DNA of 64,000 nucleotides from Novosphingobium sp. G106 (GCF_019075875.1 NZ_JAHOOZ010000001.1:5274001-5338000), one strand, 5' to 3'; shown: positions 42,856 to 51,849, counted from the first letter of the stretch. Numbers and translations are program-made. Notes: generated from the sequence alone by a model not told the origin.

Positions 42856-45285
42856 TCAACGTGAGCCAAAGGCGACCCTGAGATTGATGCCGAACTCGCG
42901 CGGCTCGTTCACGGAAATGCCGATATAGGGGCTGAGGACCGGCGAGGCTCGCCCGCCTACGGGCAGTCCCGAGAAACTCGTCGACTGGGGCGCGCTGTTG
43001 CGCGTGAGCACGACCAGCTTGTTGAAAAGGTTCTTGCCGTAGAGCGTAAGTTCCCAGTCACCGCTGCGCGACCGCAGCCCGAGGTAGCCGTTCAGCAAGC
43101 CATAGGAACCGATGTCGTCGAACGGGTTGTTAGGATCGTTGGCGGTCTTGCCGTTCCAGGAGAACAGCCCGCGGGCGAAAGCCTCGGAGCCGCCAGCGAA
43201 GTCGAGCGACAGCGTGTAATCGAAATGGGCGACGCCGCTCCATACCGGCGAGAACGAAGAACGCGGGCTTCCCGTGCAGATCGCCAGATGGTTGATGGCA
43301 TAATTGGGGATCGCCTGGAGCTGAGCCACCGTCGGCGGTGCTGCAAGCTGATCGGGCACGCCGTCGCCGTTGAGATCATTGCACGGCAGCACGCCATTGC
43401 GGATCTTGCCCAGCGCATAGTTGAGCGTGCCGCCGATGTTGAAGTGCGGTGTCGCCTGGAAAGATGCCTCCGCCTCGACACCCCGGGCGCGCACCTTGGT
43501 TTCAGCGACGAAGTTGAACGCGGTCCCGCCCGAGGCCACGCTCGCGATCGGCGCGGCCGGATTCGCGGGGTTCTGCGCGAAGGAGAGATAGTAGATCGTC
43601 GAGTTGGGATGGAACGGATAGTTGTTGAAGTCCTGCTGGTAAGCAGAGACGTTGAGACGCGCCCGGTGATCGAGGAAATCCGCCTTGAAGCCGATTTCGA
43701 AGGATTTCGAGGTCTCCGGAGACTGATGCGTGAAATCGGTCTCACGCTGCGACTGGTTTACGCTGAAATCGCCGACCGCGACCGAGCCCGGCCGCCACGA
43801 TGTGCCGAAGCTGGCATAGGCCATGAGGTTCTGGTTGAACCTGTGCTTGAGCGAGACGCTGTAGATCCAGTGTTCGAACGAGTCCGGCGGCGGGTTCGCG
43901 GCGGGACTGGCCACTCCGTTGATCGTCAGCACCTGAACCATGTCGTAGCTGATATGCCGCGCGCCCCCCGAGATTTCGGTGTTCTCGCCCAGATGCGCGG
44001 TCAGGTTGGCGAAGTAGCTTTTCTCCAGGGTGGCCGACCCTTGGCGGATCTGGGTCTGGATCAGGCGGAAAGACGGCGCGGTGACGATCGTGTTGTTGGT
44101 CAACGTGGTCCCGCTGCCGTTGGCCGGCATTGAATCGAGCTTGTTGTAGAAATAGCCGGCCACGTAGTCGAACATGTCGGCGATGCGATCCTCGTTCTGC
44201 AGGCGGATTTCGTGGCTGCGGCTGGTCGACAGCGACAGGGTGTCGCCACGGATCACCTGTGTCGGGAAGATGTTCGCCGCATCGGAATCGGCTCCCTTCG
44301 ACAGGGTGGACGAGTCGGTCTTGGAGCCGACATAGATCAACCGTTGTCCGGCATAGCGCAGCTGCGCCTGCCAGTTCCAGATCTTGAACTGCTGGTGGTT
44401 TTGCGTGGGGGATTTCGCGTAGGCCAGCCTGTCGCTCGGATCGATATGCACTGCGCCATCGGCGGAGCCCGGAACCACGTTGGCGAACGATTCAACCTGG
44501 CCGAACTGCTGCGTCCGGCGGTCGGTGGACTGATAGCTGCCCGACATCGACAGAAAGTCGAATGGTTCGAAACGGACGGCCGCGCGACCCGACAGGGTAT
44601 GGTCATAAGGGTTGAGCGAGCTGAGCAGGCTGCGCACGCGGTTGCCCTGGTTCTCCTCTATCACGCCGGCCAGGCGGATCGCGAGCTTGTCGGCGATGAT
44701 CGGGACGTTGAGCGCGCCGTTATAGTTCCAGCCGTGAATGTCGTTGACGGTCGCATTCGAATATCCGCCCGCCTCGTCTAGGTCGGGCCGATGCGTCGTG
44801 ATCGTGATCGACCCCGAGGGAGATGCCCGGCCGCGCAGAGTTCCCTGGGGCCCCCGCAGAACCTCGATCTGGCCGATGTCGTACATCGAGTTGAAGATTG
44901 TGCCCGAGGATATCGGAGCGTCGTTGAAATAGTATTCGATCGTGCCGCTGTTGCCGCTCACGTTGACGTCGAAATTGACGCCGCGGACCGAGGATACGGT
45001 GCCTATGCCATTGGTGTTGTTCCGCATCTGCAGGCCCGGGACGACCTGTTGGATATCCTCGAACTTGCGCAGGTTGAGCTTGGCGATCGAGTCCGCAGTC
45101 ACCGCGTTCACCACGATCGGGACGTCCTGCAGCACTTCGTCGCGGCGACGGGCCGACACGATGATCGCCGGATCGTCGGCGGTGGTCTGGGCTGGATCGT
45201 CGGTCGCCGCGCTTTGCCCGAAGGCGGATTGCGCGAAAGCGAGTGAGCTCGCGCCGACCAGCGCGAACATGCGGAATGTTTTCAT
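42856..45285 (-). CDS. TonB-dependent receptor
   Basis: An 809-residue outer-membrane receptor: signal peptide MKTFRMFALVGASSLAFAQS, TonB-box-like IIVSARRRDEVLQDVP, plug motifs LRKFEDIQQVVPGLQMRNN and GPQGTLRGRASPSGSI, and a barrel ending EFGINLRVAFGSR. GAGGAGGGGG is a very strong ribosome site. It belongs to the sphingomonad group used for large organic ligands. It is the uptake component of the cluster and has two copies of the AT-rich operator about 155-190 bp before its start. Confidence 0.95.
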   Translation of the reverse strand: MKTFRMFALVGASSLAFAQSAFGQSAATDDPAQTTADDPAIIVSARRRDEVLQDVPIVVNAVTADSIAKLNLRKFEDIQQVVPGLQMRNNTNGIGTVSSVRGVNFDVNVSGNSGTIEYYFNDAPISSGTIFNSMYDIGQIEVLRGPQGTLRGRASPSGSITITTHRPDLDEAGGYSNATVNDIHGWNYNGALNVPIIADKLAIRLAGVIEENQGNRVRSLLSSLNPYDHTLSGRAAVRFEPFDFLSMSGSYQSTDRRTQQFGQVESFANVVPGSADGAVHIDPSDRLAYAKSPTQNHQQFKIWNWQAQLRYAGQRLIYVGSKTDSSTLSKGADSDAANIFPTQVIRGDTLSLSTSRSHEIRLQNEDRIADMFDYVAGYFYNKLDSMPANGSGTTLTNNTIVTAPSFRLIQTQIRQGSATLEKSYFANLTAHLGENTEISGGARHISYDMVQVLTINGVASPAANPPPDSFEHWIYSVSLKHRFNQNLMAYASFGTSWRPGSVAVGDFSVNQSQRETDFTHQSPETSKSFEIGFKADFLDHRARLNVSAYQQDFNNYPFHPNSTIYYLSFAQNPANPAAPIASVASGGTAFNFVAETKVRARGVEAEASFQATPHFNIGGTLNYALGKIRNGVLPCNDLNGDGVPDQLAAPPTVAQLQAIPNYAINHLAICTGSPRSSFSPVWSGVAHFDYTLSLDFAGGSEAFARGLFSWNGKTANDPNNPFDDIGSYGLLNGYLGLRSRSGDWELTLYGKNLFNKLVVLTRNSAPQSTSFSGLPVGGRASPVLSPYIGISVNEPREFGINLRVAFGSR

Positions 45286-45438
45286 GTTTTCCCCCTCCTC
45301 AGGTCGGCGTGCCGCGGCGGTTCGCCGTCGACCTTCTCCCGACTATCGATTGTTTATTGCCCGCCTCCTCGCGTGCCCTGCCGTGGAAAGTGCGTGTTCA
45401 GACTGAATGAAACCCTTGCGGTGCGTCAAGCAAAAAGG

Positions 45439-45473
45439 TTCAAGATTTTAAACATATGGGTTCAAAATTTTAA
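45439..45473. promoter_or_regulatory. Paired AT-rich operator sites
   Basis: TTCAAGATTTTAA (45439-45451) and TTCAAAATTTTAA (45461-45473) are direct repeats 22 bp apart, two turns of the helix, in the divergent gap between the TonB receptor and the TPR gene. The second is identical to the site at 41258-41270. Confidence 0.65.
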
Positions 45474-45595
45474 TTACTATGGCTAGCGTGCGGCATGCTT
45501 TGCGCGTCGTACGCCCTTTGCCGACATCGCTCGCTTCGCAAACCGCGTCGAACCGTGGCAGAATGCAGGGCCCGATCCGGCGGAGACGCGCGAGC

Positions 45596-46282
45596 ATGAT
45601 AGGGCTGGTGCCAGTCGCGATCGTCTTGTCCTTTTCGGCGGCGGCAAGCGCACCGATCGTTCCTGCCCCGGGGCGGGTGGAATGTGCCGACCCGCGGGCC
45701 GCCGCGCACTACGATCGCGGTCTCGACCTCTACCGCAACGGGCAGTTTGCGCTCGCGATCCTCGCGTATGATACTGCGCTTCGGTTGCGCCCCGACTTCG
45801 CCGAGGCCTATCAGAACCGTGGGGCGGCCCATGACGCCGACGGCCAGCCAAAGCGGGCCCTGGAGGACTATGACCACGCGCTGCGGCTGACGCCCGACTG
45901 GCCCGAGTGGCTGTATGACCGCGGGCTCGCCTGGCGTCACGCCGGCGAACACGATCGCGCACTCGCCGACTTCCGGCGCGCGCTCGAACTCAGGCCCGGT
46001 TTCGTCGCCGCACTCCTTGAACAGGGGATCGTGCGGTACGAACGGCGCGATTTTGCGGGGGCGATTGTGGACTATTCAGCGGCGATCGCGCTGCAGCCAG
46101 GCCTTGCCGAAGCCTTCAACAACCGCGCGCTCGCCTATCTGAAGCTCGGCCGTTACGACCTCGCCCAGCCGGATTTCGATCGCACGATCCGGCTGCACCA
46201 GTATTACGGCAACGCGCTCATCAACCGTAGCCTCGGCGCCATGACGGCGCCGCCGCTGGCCTGCGCCGCGCCCGTTCCATAG
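45596..46282 (+). CDS. Exported TPR-repeat protein
   Basis: A 228-residue protein with an N-terminal signal or anchor (MIGLVPVAIVLSFSAAAS) and about five tetratricopeptide repeats: AHYDRGLDLYRNGQFALAILAYDTAL, then AYQNRGAAHDADGQ, LYDRGLAWRHAGEHD, LEQGIVRYERRDF and FNNRALAYLKLGRYD. TPR arrays bind partner proteins. ATG 45596 is chosen because the hydrophobic segment follows directly and GGAG lies 10 bases upstream; earlier ATGs exist at 45479 and 45563. It is divergent from the TonB receptor and shares its operator region. Confidence 0.8.
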   Translation: MIGLVPVAIVLSFSAAASAPIVPAPGRVECADPRAAAHYDRGLDLYRNGQFALAILAYDTALRLRPDFAEAYQNRGAAHDADGQPKRALEDYDHALRLTPDWPEWLYDRGLAWRHAGEHDRALADFRRALELRPGFVAALLEQGIVRYERRDFAGAIVDYSAAIALQPGLAEAFNNRALAYLKLGRYDLAQPDFDRTIRLHQYYGNALINRSLGAMTAPPLACAAPVP

Positions 46283-46289
46283 CCGGCGC

Positions 46290-47804
46290 CTAGGGGGCGG
46301 TGTCGTAGTTGATTGCGGCGATGTCGAGAATCTCCTGCCGATCTTCGCGCACGATGTGGCCGGCGCCGATCGCGGCATCGAGCGCGGCGGTGAAGCGCTT
46401 GAGATAGTCGTCCTTGCCGCCCGGATAGAGTTTGGCGAGTTCGGCTTTGGTCATCGGCGCACCGCTGCCGCCGAGCATGCCGATGAACGAGTTGGGATCA
46501 CCCTTGCCCGAGAGTCGGATCGTGGGCACGTCGACCCACGGGGTCCGCACGCCGCCGCGTGCCAGACCGTTCGCGTCGAGTGACAGCGTCGCGGTTTCGC
46601 CGGCTTTGCCGCCGCTCTCCAGCTCGAGCCGGGGCGTGCTCGCCGGAGCCCGGCCGCTGCTCACCCAGCCGCCGAGCGCGGCGATCGCCGCCTCCACCAC
46701 GTAGTGATGCGGCATCCCCGGGTTGAGCGGCACGGAGAGCTTGCCCATCATGGAATCGGTCGTCGGCACGAAGGCCTTGGCAAGCGCCGCGATTGGCGCA
46801 TGTCCCGAATCGATGAAAGCACCCCCGAACAGGTAGTTGTCGGCGTGTGACGTTCCGGCGACTTCCCATACGCGCAGCTTCGCATTGTCCGGCTGGCGCG
46901 CGGCGTGATAGCCGGGCAGCCGCGCGCCGAGCAGGTCGGTCTCGGTGATGAGCGTCAGCAGCGGCACGCGCAGGTCGGTGCGGAAGCGGAGATCGTTGGG
47001 CACCGAGGTCGGCGCGCCGGCCACGCGCGTACCGTCGATCGCCGCGCCGCTGCCGAAGCGCGAATGGATGAAGAAGCCGTCGTAGGCGCGCGCCAGCGGA
47101 TCGATGGCGTTGACGTAGGTGACGAGGAAGGCTGCCGACTGCGATTCGCCGATGCCGATGACATGGCGGGGCGCGAGCGGTCCGAGCAGGCCGCTGGCTT
47201 TGGGCGCCTTGAGCAGCGCTCCTACCTGCGAGAAGAGATCATACGAATAGGCGTCGCCCGGGTGCGACAGCTTGCCGTAGCGTGCGGGATCGACCTTCTT
47301 GAGCGGGGTGCCCTGGCCCATGATCGAATTGCCGCCTTCGACACCGACCTGTTGGGCCGAGACGCCGACATAGGCATAGCCGCGGCGAAGCATCTCGCGG
47401 TGGGCAACCATATAGTCGGCAGGGGTATCCTGACCGGCGGTGACGTTGAACCATTCGACCAGCACCGTGCCGTTGAACTTGGCCGGATCGCTGGGCCGCA
47501 GCACGACGACGCGCGTGGTGTAGGGCGCGGTCGCCGCAGCCTGCGCGCGCCACATGCCGTCTGACGTCGGCGGGCCGGGAAGGCGATAGGAGGTCGCCGT
47601 GCCGGACACGAAGTATTCGTCCATCTGATAGCCGAGCGTAGCGAGATCGTAGGAGCCGAACAGCAAGGTCGGCTTGCCGGGGACCGCGGTAACCTCGGCC
47701 TTGGCCGGGCCGGCCGCGGCGGGGACGGTTGCGGTCATCAGCAGCAGGCCGCCGAGTGCGGCGTGCATCGCTGCGGCAAGGCCGCCTTTTCTCGAACGGG
47801 GCAT
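46290..47804 (-). CDS. Secreted alpha/beta hydrolase-domain protein (PF20091-like)
   Basis: A 504-residue exported protein (signal MPRSRKGGLAAAMHAALGGLL...AAG). The nucleophile elbow is HVIGIGESQSAAFL, and VVVLRPSDPAKFNGTVLVEWFNVTAG and MVAHREMLRRGYAYVGVSAQ are typical of this large alpha/beta hydrolase family, usually annotated without function. The Ser in GESQS is the likely nucleophile. A second, diverged family member lies immediately upstream, so they may act on the same imported ester or lactone. The stop is 8 bp from the stop of the convergent TPR gene. Confidence 0.85.
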   Translation of the reverse strand: MPRSRKGGLAAAMHAALGGLLLMTATVPAAAGPAKAEVTAVPGKPTLLFGSYDLATLGYQMDEYFVSGTATSYRLPGPPTSDGMWRAQAAATAPYTTRVVVLRPSDPAKFNGTVLVEWFNVTAGQDTPADYMVAHREMLRRGYAYVGVSAQQVGVEGGNSIMGQGTPLKKVDPARYGKLSHPGDAYSYDLFSQVGALLKAPKASGLLGPLAPRHVIGIGESQSAAFLVTYVNAIDPLARAYDGFFIHSRFGSGAAIDGTRVAGAPTSVPNDLRFRTDLRVPLLTLITETDLLGARLPGYHAARQPDNAKLRVWEVAGTSHADNYLFGGAFIDSGHAPIAALAKAFVPTTDSMMGKLSVPLNPGMPHHYVVEAAIAALGGWVSSGRAPASTPRLELESGGKAGETATLSLDANGLARGGVRTPWVDVPTIRLSGKGDPNSFIGMLGGSGAPMTKAELAKLYPGGKDDYLKRFTAALDAAIGAGHIVREDRQEILDIAAINYDTAP

Positions 47805-47901
47805 ATCGTCTCCTCCCAGTGTATTGGCTGCGGACGCGCGCGGCGCCTTCTTCTCGAGATCGTGTGTTGGTGCGGCCTGCGCATTTTGTGTTTCCAGGCA
47901 G

Positions 47902-49344
47902 CTAGAAGCGCTGCGCCTCGGCTTCTTTGCGGCTGTCGGCGCTATCTTCGCGCAGGATCCAGCCTTGCGCGATCAGTTCTTCGAGCCTGGCATCGAACCG
48001 GCGGACATAGTTGGCCGGGGTGCCGTACAAGGTCCGCATTCGCTCCGGCGGGAAGGGCTTCTCGACACCCACGACGCCGCGCTTTGGCGTGCCGTCGGGA
48101 TTGATCGGATTCGCGTAGTAGGTTGAATGCGGCACGTCGATCTGCGGCGAGCGGATACCGCCGCGGGTGTTACCGTTCTCGTCCTTGGCGAGGTAGCGCC
48201 CGTCTGGCGCCAGCTCCAGCCGCGGCGCGCGTGGCGGTGCGACCCCCTTGTCCACCCATTGCACGAGGTGATGGACACCCATGCTGAACTGCTCGTCGTG
48301 CGGCATGCTGTTCATGATCACGCCCTGGGTTTCGCCGAGTACGGCCGCCCAGGTCGCCGGATCGTTGTGCGGCGCGTAACGCGTGCCCATATGGCCGGTT
48401 CCTGCCAGCTCATAGAGGCGGTAACGGTCGCCGGGCGCGTCGCTGTCCGGTCGCCGATAGCGACGGCCAACCAGGTCGGGGCCGCGCGAGTTGGCGTCCG
48501 AAACGTCTCCGTCGCTGACCATCTGGATCAGCGGTACGTCACGCGGCCCGAACGGCGCGCGCGGGAATCCCGAAGGAAAATAGCCGTCGTAGATGGGCTT
48601 GCCGCCGGGCAGGCGCTGGCGGTCATGGACGCCGAGGACATAGTTGGTGACGACAGACCCCGTCTGCGAATGGCCCATCAGGAGCACGTGTCGGACCCCA
48701 TAGCCGCGGAAGGGTCCATCCGCGGCACGCAGCGCGGCGCCTGCCTGGGCCAGGATGGCGTTGGAGGCCTGATTCATGCCGGCCTGGTAGGCGGCCATGG
48801 CCGCGGCATCGGTGGGCGCCGGCCGCTGCGCGGGCGTACCCGGCGCGGCCGCGATCCGCAGCGAGGAATAGTAGGCCGGATCCTTGGGGACGACATAGGT
48901 CTCGATCGGCAGCTTCTGCGAACCGATCATCGCCCAGCCGTGGCCGGAGCGGACGACGTAGGGCGAGGTGTACATCATCATCGGCGGCACGCCCAAGGCA
49001 TGCAGCGGTTCTGCCAGGATGACCCCGCTGAACCGCGCCGGGTTGCGTGGCCGCCAGATGTAGACCTGCGTATTGTAGGCCTGGCCGATGTCGTCCGTAC
49101 CGCTGACGAACCATTCCTCCTCGACGTAGCCGGCCTGCGCGGCATGGCTGCGATAGATCGAATTCGGGACATAGGGTGCGGGCACCTTGGGCGATGCTGC
49201 CCGATTCCAGCGTGCGGCCTCGACCGTTCGTCGTGTCCTGGCCGCCTCGACCCCGGCGGTGACTTCCGCCGCCATCAGGCTACCGAACGGCAGTGCTGCC
49301 GCGCCGCCGACCAAGCCGGCGAGCGCATCCCTGCGCGTGGTCAT
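47902..49344 (-). CDS. Secreted alpha/beta hydrolase-domain protein (PF20091-like), second copy
   Basis: A 480-residue exported paralogue of the 46290-47804 protein. MTTRRDALAGLVGGAAALPFG is a Tat-like signal with twin Arg. The elbow HVLLMGHSQTGSVV gives the nucleophile Ser; VYIWRPRNPARFSGVILAEPLHALG matches the neighbour's early segment. GGAGAGG lies before ATG 49344. The C-terminal third (YLAKDENGNTRGGIRSPQIDVP) corresponds to the same part of the neighbour, so the pair arose by duplication, an old one judging by divergence. Confidence 0.85.
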   Translation of the reverse strand: MTTRRDALAGLVGGAAALPFGSLMAAEVTAGVEAARTRRTVEAARWNRAASPKVPAPYVPNSIYRSHAAQAGYVEEEWFVSGTDDIGQAYNTQVYIWRPRNPARFSGVILAEPLHALGVPPMMMYTSPYVVRSGHGWAMIGSQKLPIETYVVPKDPAYYSSLRIAAAPGTPAQRPAPTDAAAMAAYQAGMNQASNAILAQAGAALRAADGPFRGYGVRHVLLMGHSQTGSVVTNYVLGVHDRQRLPGGKPIYDGYFPSGFPRAPFGPRDVPLIQMVSDGDVSDANSRGPDLVGRRYRRPDSDAPGDRYRLYELAGTGHMGTRYAPHNDPATWAAVLGETQGVIMNSMPHDEQFSMGVHHLVQWVDKGVAPPRAPRLELAPDGRYLAKDENGNTRGGIRSPQIDVPHSTYYANPINPDGTPKRGVVGVEKPFPPERMRTLYGTPANYVRRFDARLEELIAQGWILREDSADSRKEAEAQRF

Positions 49345-49392
49345 CTCTACCTCTCCTCTCAGCGTCGCCAGCTTCACTTGCCGGCTGATCGA

Positions 49393-49731
49393 TCACGGCT
49401 TTGGCGGAAGCTTCGACAGGTCCCAGTCGATCTTGCCGAGCGTTTCGTCGGTCAGCTGGTCGCCGGCATAGCTCTGCACCTGCTTGAGCGTGATGCTGCG
49501 TGCCATCGCGATCTGCGGGTTGTTCGCTATCGCCGGTACGTACTTCAGCAGTATCGCTTTCGCGGCGGGGTCATCGAGCAAGGTCCCGATCGGTGTTTGC
49601 GCGGTCGAATAGGGCTGGGGTGCGGTGACCGCCTTGGTGGCCGGCGACGCATCCTGTGCCTCGGCCGCAGACCCCATGGGCAGGCTCGTGCCGGCCATCC
49701 AAAGCGCGATGAACGCTGCTCTTCCAATCAT
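49393..49731 (-). CDS. Small secreted protein of the hydrolase cluster
   Basis: A 112-residue exported protein (MIGRAAFIALWMAGTSLPMGSAAEAQ). The mature part contains TPIGTLLDDPAAKAILLKYVPAIANNP and LSKLPPK at the end. GGGAAGAG lies before the ATG. I do not recognise a named family; similar short periplasmic proteins appear near PF20091 hydrolases in my general knowledge. It is the first gene of the leftward hydrolase set; a TTGATTTAAATTGA stretch about 55 bp upstream is AT-rich like the operator sites. Confidence 0.7.
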   Translation of the reverse strand: MIGRAAFIALWMAGTSLPMGSAAEAQDASPATKAVTAPQPYSTAQTPIGTLLDDPAAKAILLKYVPAIANNPQIAMARSITLKQVQSYAGDQLTDETLGKIDWDLSKLPPKP

Positions 49732-49852
49732 CTCTTCCCTCCCTCGCCGTCTTCGTTCAGACCATGCCGTGATCGGGAATATAGTTCAATAGTTGATTTA
49801 AATTGATGCGCAGAATCGTTGCCCGGCAAACGATTCTCGATTGGATCTGGCA

Positions 49853-50182
49853 TTTGCCGAACTGGATGATCCGGCGGCCGAAATCCGCTTGAACAACTTG
49901 GACCCGCTGGTGGGCCGCATCGGCCTGCGCTTCGCCAACACCGGCGAGTTCCAAGCTGGCGCGCGACAATATCCGGCATGAATTCCTCGGTGAGTCGCGA
50001 ACGGAGGTCTCTTCGGCCAGCGGCTACATTCCCTTCAACATTCGGCTCTCAAGGACCCGGTGGGAACTCGAAACCGGCATGTCGATCAGGATCATGCTCT
50101 ACGGTGAGGGCGGCTACAACGCGGCTTCAGCGGCGATTTCCATGCATGGGAGGCCAAGGGTGGGCCAAGGATCGACTGGTAA
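49853..50182 (+). pseudogene. Remnant of an autotransporter beta-barrel
   Basis: Three frame segments in order resemble the last quarter of an autotransporter barrel: DDPAAEIRLNNLDPLVGRIG and LRFANT in one frame, then KLARDNIRHEFLGESRTEVS with SASG and MLYGEGGYNA in the next, then FSGDFHAWEAKGGPRIDW and stop in the first again. Breaks are near 49950 and 50120. The LYGEGGYNA...HAWEAK pattern and the closing aromatic are typical. No passenger domain or start is left, so this is a fossil. Confidence 0.65.
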
Positions 50183-50186
50183 ATCC

Positions 50187-50213
50187 GCTTTCGCCGACAT
50201 TCCTGCCATTCGC
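50187..50213. repeat. 27-bp dispersed repeat, copy 1
   Basis: GCTTTCGCCGACATTCCTGC followed by CATTCGC, identical over 27 bp to 55751-55777. It lies just after the autotransporter remnant in non-coding DNA. Confidence 0.75.
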
Positions 50214-50350
50214 GGTTCTCGATTGATCTCCCGGAAGCTGTCGTCCGTTCAGGTTTAGCGATCGATGGGTTCGAAGTTCCGATCAGACCAGGATCACCCT
50301 CGGAGGCGGCGTCTAAAGCGCTTGATCGGCATCCAGTTAATACCTGGCGG

Positions 50351-50743
50351 CTAATTCTTAGGGCGCTCCTTCTTCTCGCGGCTTGCGTCGAGGTTCTCGA
50401 AGTACCCTCCGAGGATTCCCCGGTCGTCCGCGATTGGACGTGCCTGGCGGGCAGGATCCGCATAAAGCGTGACAAACCGGGCTTCGAACTCCGCCAGCTG
50501 CAGATCTGCCTCGGCTTCGCCATCGCTCAGATAGGTGGGAACGTGATTGGCAATTAGCCACTCACGCCAGGCTCTGCGCTCGGCAGCGCATTTCTGTACG
50601 GAGCGCGCGACGGCCAGTATCGCCGGCACATCCGGCTCAACTGGGTCGGTCCGCGCCACCTTTTGGAAGCAGAGGCCATATGCTGCACGCAGGTCGTCTT
50701 GTTCCGGTGCCTGCGCCGCCAGCCACAGCAAGATAGTGAACAT
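50351..50743 (-). CDS. Hypothetical secreted protein
   Basis: A 130-residue protein with a short signal-like start (MFTILLWLAAQAPEQ). The mature part is helical and charged (RAAYGLCFQKVAR, RAWREWLIANHVP, DLQLAEFEARFVTLYADP) and ends in a Lys-rich tail. Two Cys could pair. GGGGAGAG precedes the ATG at 50743. No family recognised. It lies alone among repeats and remnants. Confidence 0.6.
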   Translation of the reverse strand: MFTILLWLAAQAPEQDDLRAAYGLCFQKVARTDPVEPDVPAILAVARSVQKCAAERRAWREWLIANHVPTYLSDGEAEADLQLAEFEARFVTLYADPARQARPIADDRGILGGYFENLDASREKKERPKN

Positions 50744-50933
50744 CGTTGTGCTCTCCCCGAGGTGGCCGATTTAGCGCTTTATAGCCGGGGCCAATTGGCG
50801 CTTGCTACAGGAACCTGCCGTTCAAGGTTTTGTAGAATTGGTGGGCGGGCGGGCTCCCCGCCGAGAGGCATTCATAATCGTCTTCTGACAAGCCGCCTCT
50901 GCCGGAAATCAGTTTGAAACCTTAAGGACAACG

Positions 50934-51149
50934 ATGGCGGCGGCCGAATTCTCGGCATCGGAAAGTGCATCCCAATACACGAAGTTTCTTGCTGCCGCCG
51001 TTCGCCAACCTCAGCAATTTTTCCGAATGCCGCCTTTCATTCACTTGCCGGATTGCCGTCAATCGACAGGAGGACGCGGGCAACAGATTTCGGCTGGAAC
51101 CAGGAAGATCTGGAACACTATCCGGTACATCCAATCCCGCTCAGCCTGA
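50934..51149 (+). CDS. Possible small protein, uncertain
   Basis: A 71-residue frame (MAAAEFSASESASQYTK ... IWNTIRYIQSRSA). AAGGA stands 7 bases before the ATG. The stop codon lies in a REP-like half-repeat. The composition is plausible (helical, basic), but there is no homologue I recognise; it could be chance. The rest of the 50744-51186 gap holds no other candidate. Confidence 0.3.
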   Translation: MAAAEFSASESASQYTKFLAAAVRQPQQFFRMPPFIHLPDCRQSTGGRGQQISAGTRKIWNTIRYIQSRSA

Positions 51150-51159
51150 GCTTGTAGAA
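51137..51159. repeat. Single REP-like half-repeat (copy 3)
   Basis: CCGCTCAGCCTGAGCTTGT followed by AGAA matches the right arm at 8295-8318, except for one base (A for C) near the end. No inverted partner is nearby. Confidence 0.75.
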
Positions 51160-51186
51160 TGCTCCGCCTCAGCGTTAGGCTGGGCC

Positions 51187-51849
51187 ATGGCGCTCTCTCT
51201 GGCACTTCTCGTAGCTCTGTCCGCGGCTTCGCGGACAACTCCCCTGGAACAACCGATCGTCGATCAATACTATAGCTGCGAGACGTCGCGGGATCTTGCC
51301 GCAGGCAAGATCACCGCCCGGCGCGCGCTAAACTCCCTGGGGCAGAAGCTCTACTCCAGCGACGAAGCTAACTGGTTGGGAACCCCATACGATGGCATCA
51401 GCATCGATTGGAATACCTGGCCAAGAGTCACCGACGCGCGCCTTTCAGGAATACCGGGCGCAGTCAAGATTTTCATCCAGACCAAGAAGAACCAACCACG
51501 CTTGGGCAGGCTGATTTTTCGCCACGCGCAAATTGCCGGGCCCGATGAATTCCCGATCCCGATCGGAACCAGTCACGACCGCAAATCGGGCTCGGCAGGA
51601 CTTCCCCTGCGCGTCTTGCTGGCATACGCCGGCAACGACGAGACGCTGCATTGGACTTTGATGGACCCAAAGGAGCTACCCGACGGTACTCGCACCGTTC
51701 TTGCCGAGGGTGTGCTGAACGTGGCGGCGCTTCGAGAAGCCGCCAATGCGTTGCTGCAGGTCGAGGCGGCGCTCGACGACATGGCAAAAACACCAGAGAA
51801 GTCCTGCAAACTGATACCGGTCTATTACGATCCGGCCAGCGAGATCTGA
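51187..51849 (+). CDS. Hypothetical secreted protein
   Basis: A 220-residue exported protein: MALSLALLVALSAASRTTP is the signal. The body has VDQYYSCETSRDLAAGKITARRALN and KIFIQTKKNQPRLGRLIF, and near the end KSCKLIPVYYDPASE; two Cys may form a disulfide. No family recognised. The open frame continues upstream to 50965 through the REP half-repeat, but the signal peptide argues for 51187. The ribosome site is weak. Confidence 0.6.
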   Translation: MALSLALLVALSAASRTTPLEQPIVDQYYSCETSRDLAAGKITARRALNSLGQKLYSSDEANWLGTPYDGISIDWNTWPRVTDARLSGIPGAVKIFIQTKKNQPRLGRLIFRHAQIAGPDEFPIPIGTSHDRKSGSAGLPLRVLLAYAGNDETLHWTLMDPKELPDGTRTVLAEGVLNVAALREAANALLQVEAALDDMAKTPEKSCKLIPVYYDPASEI

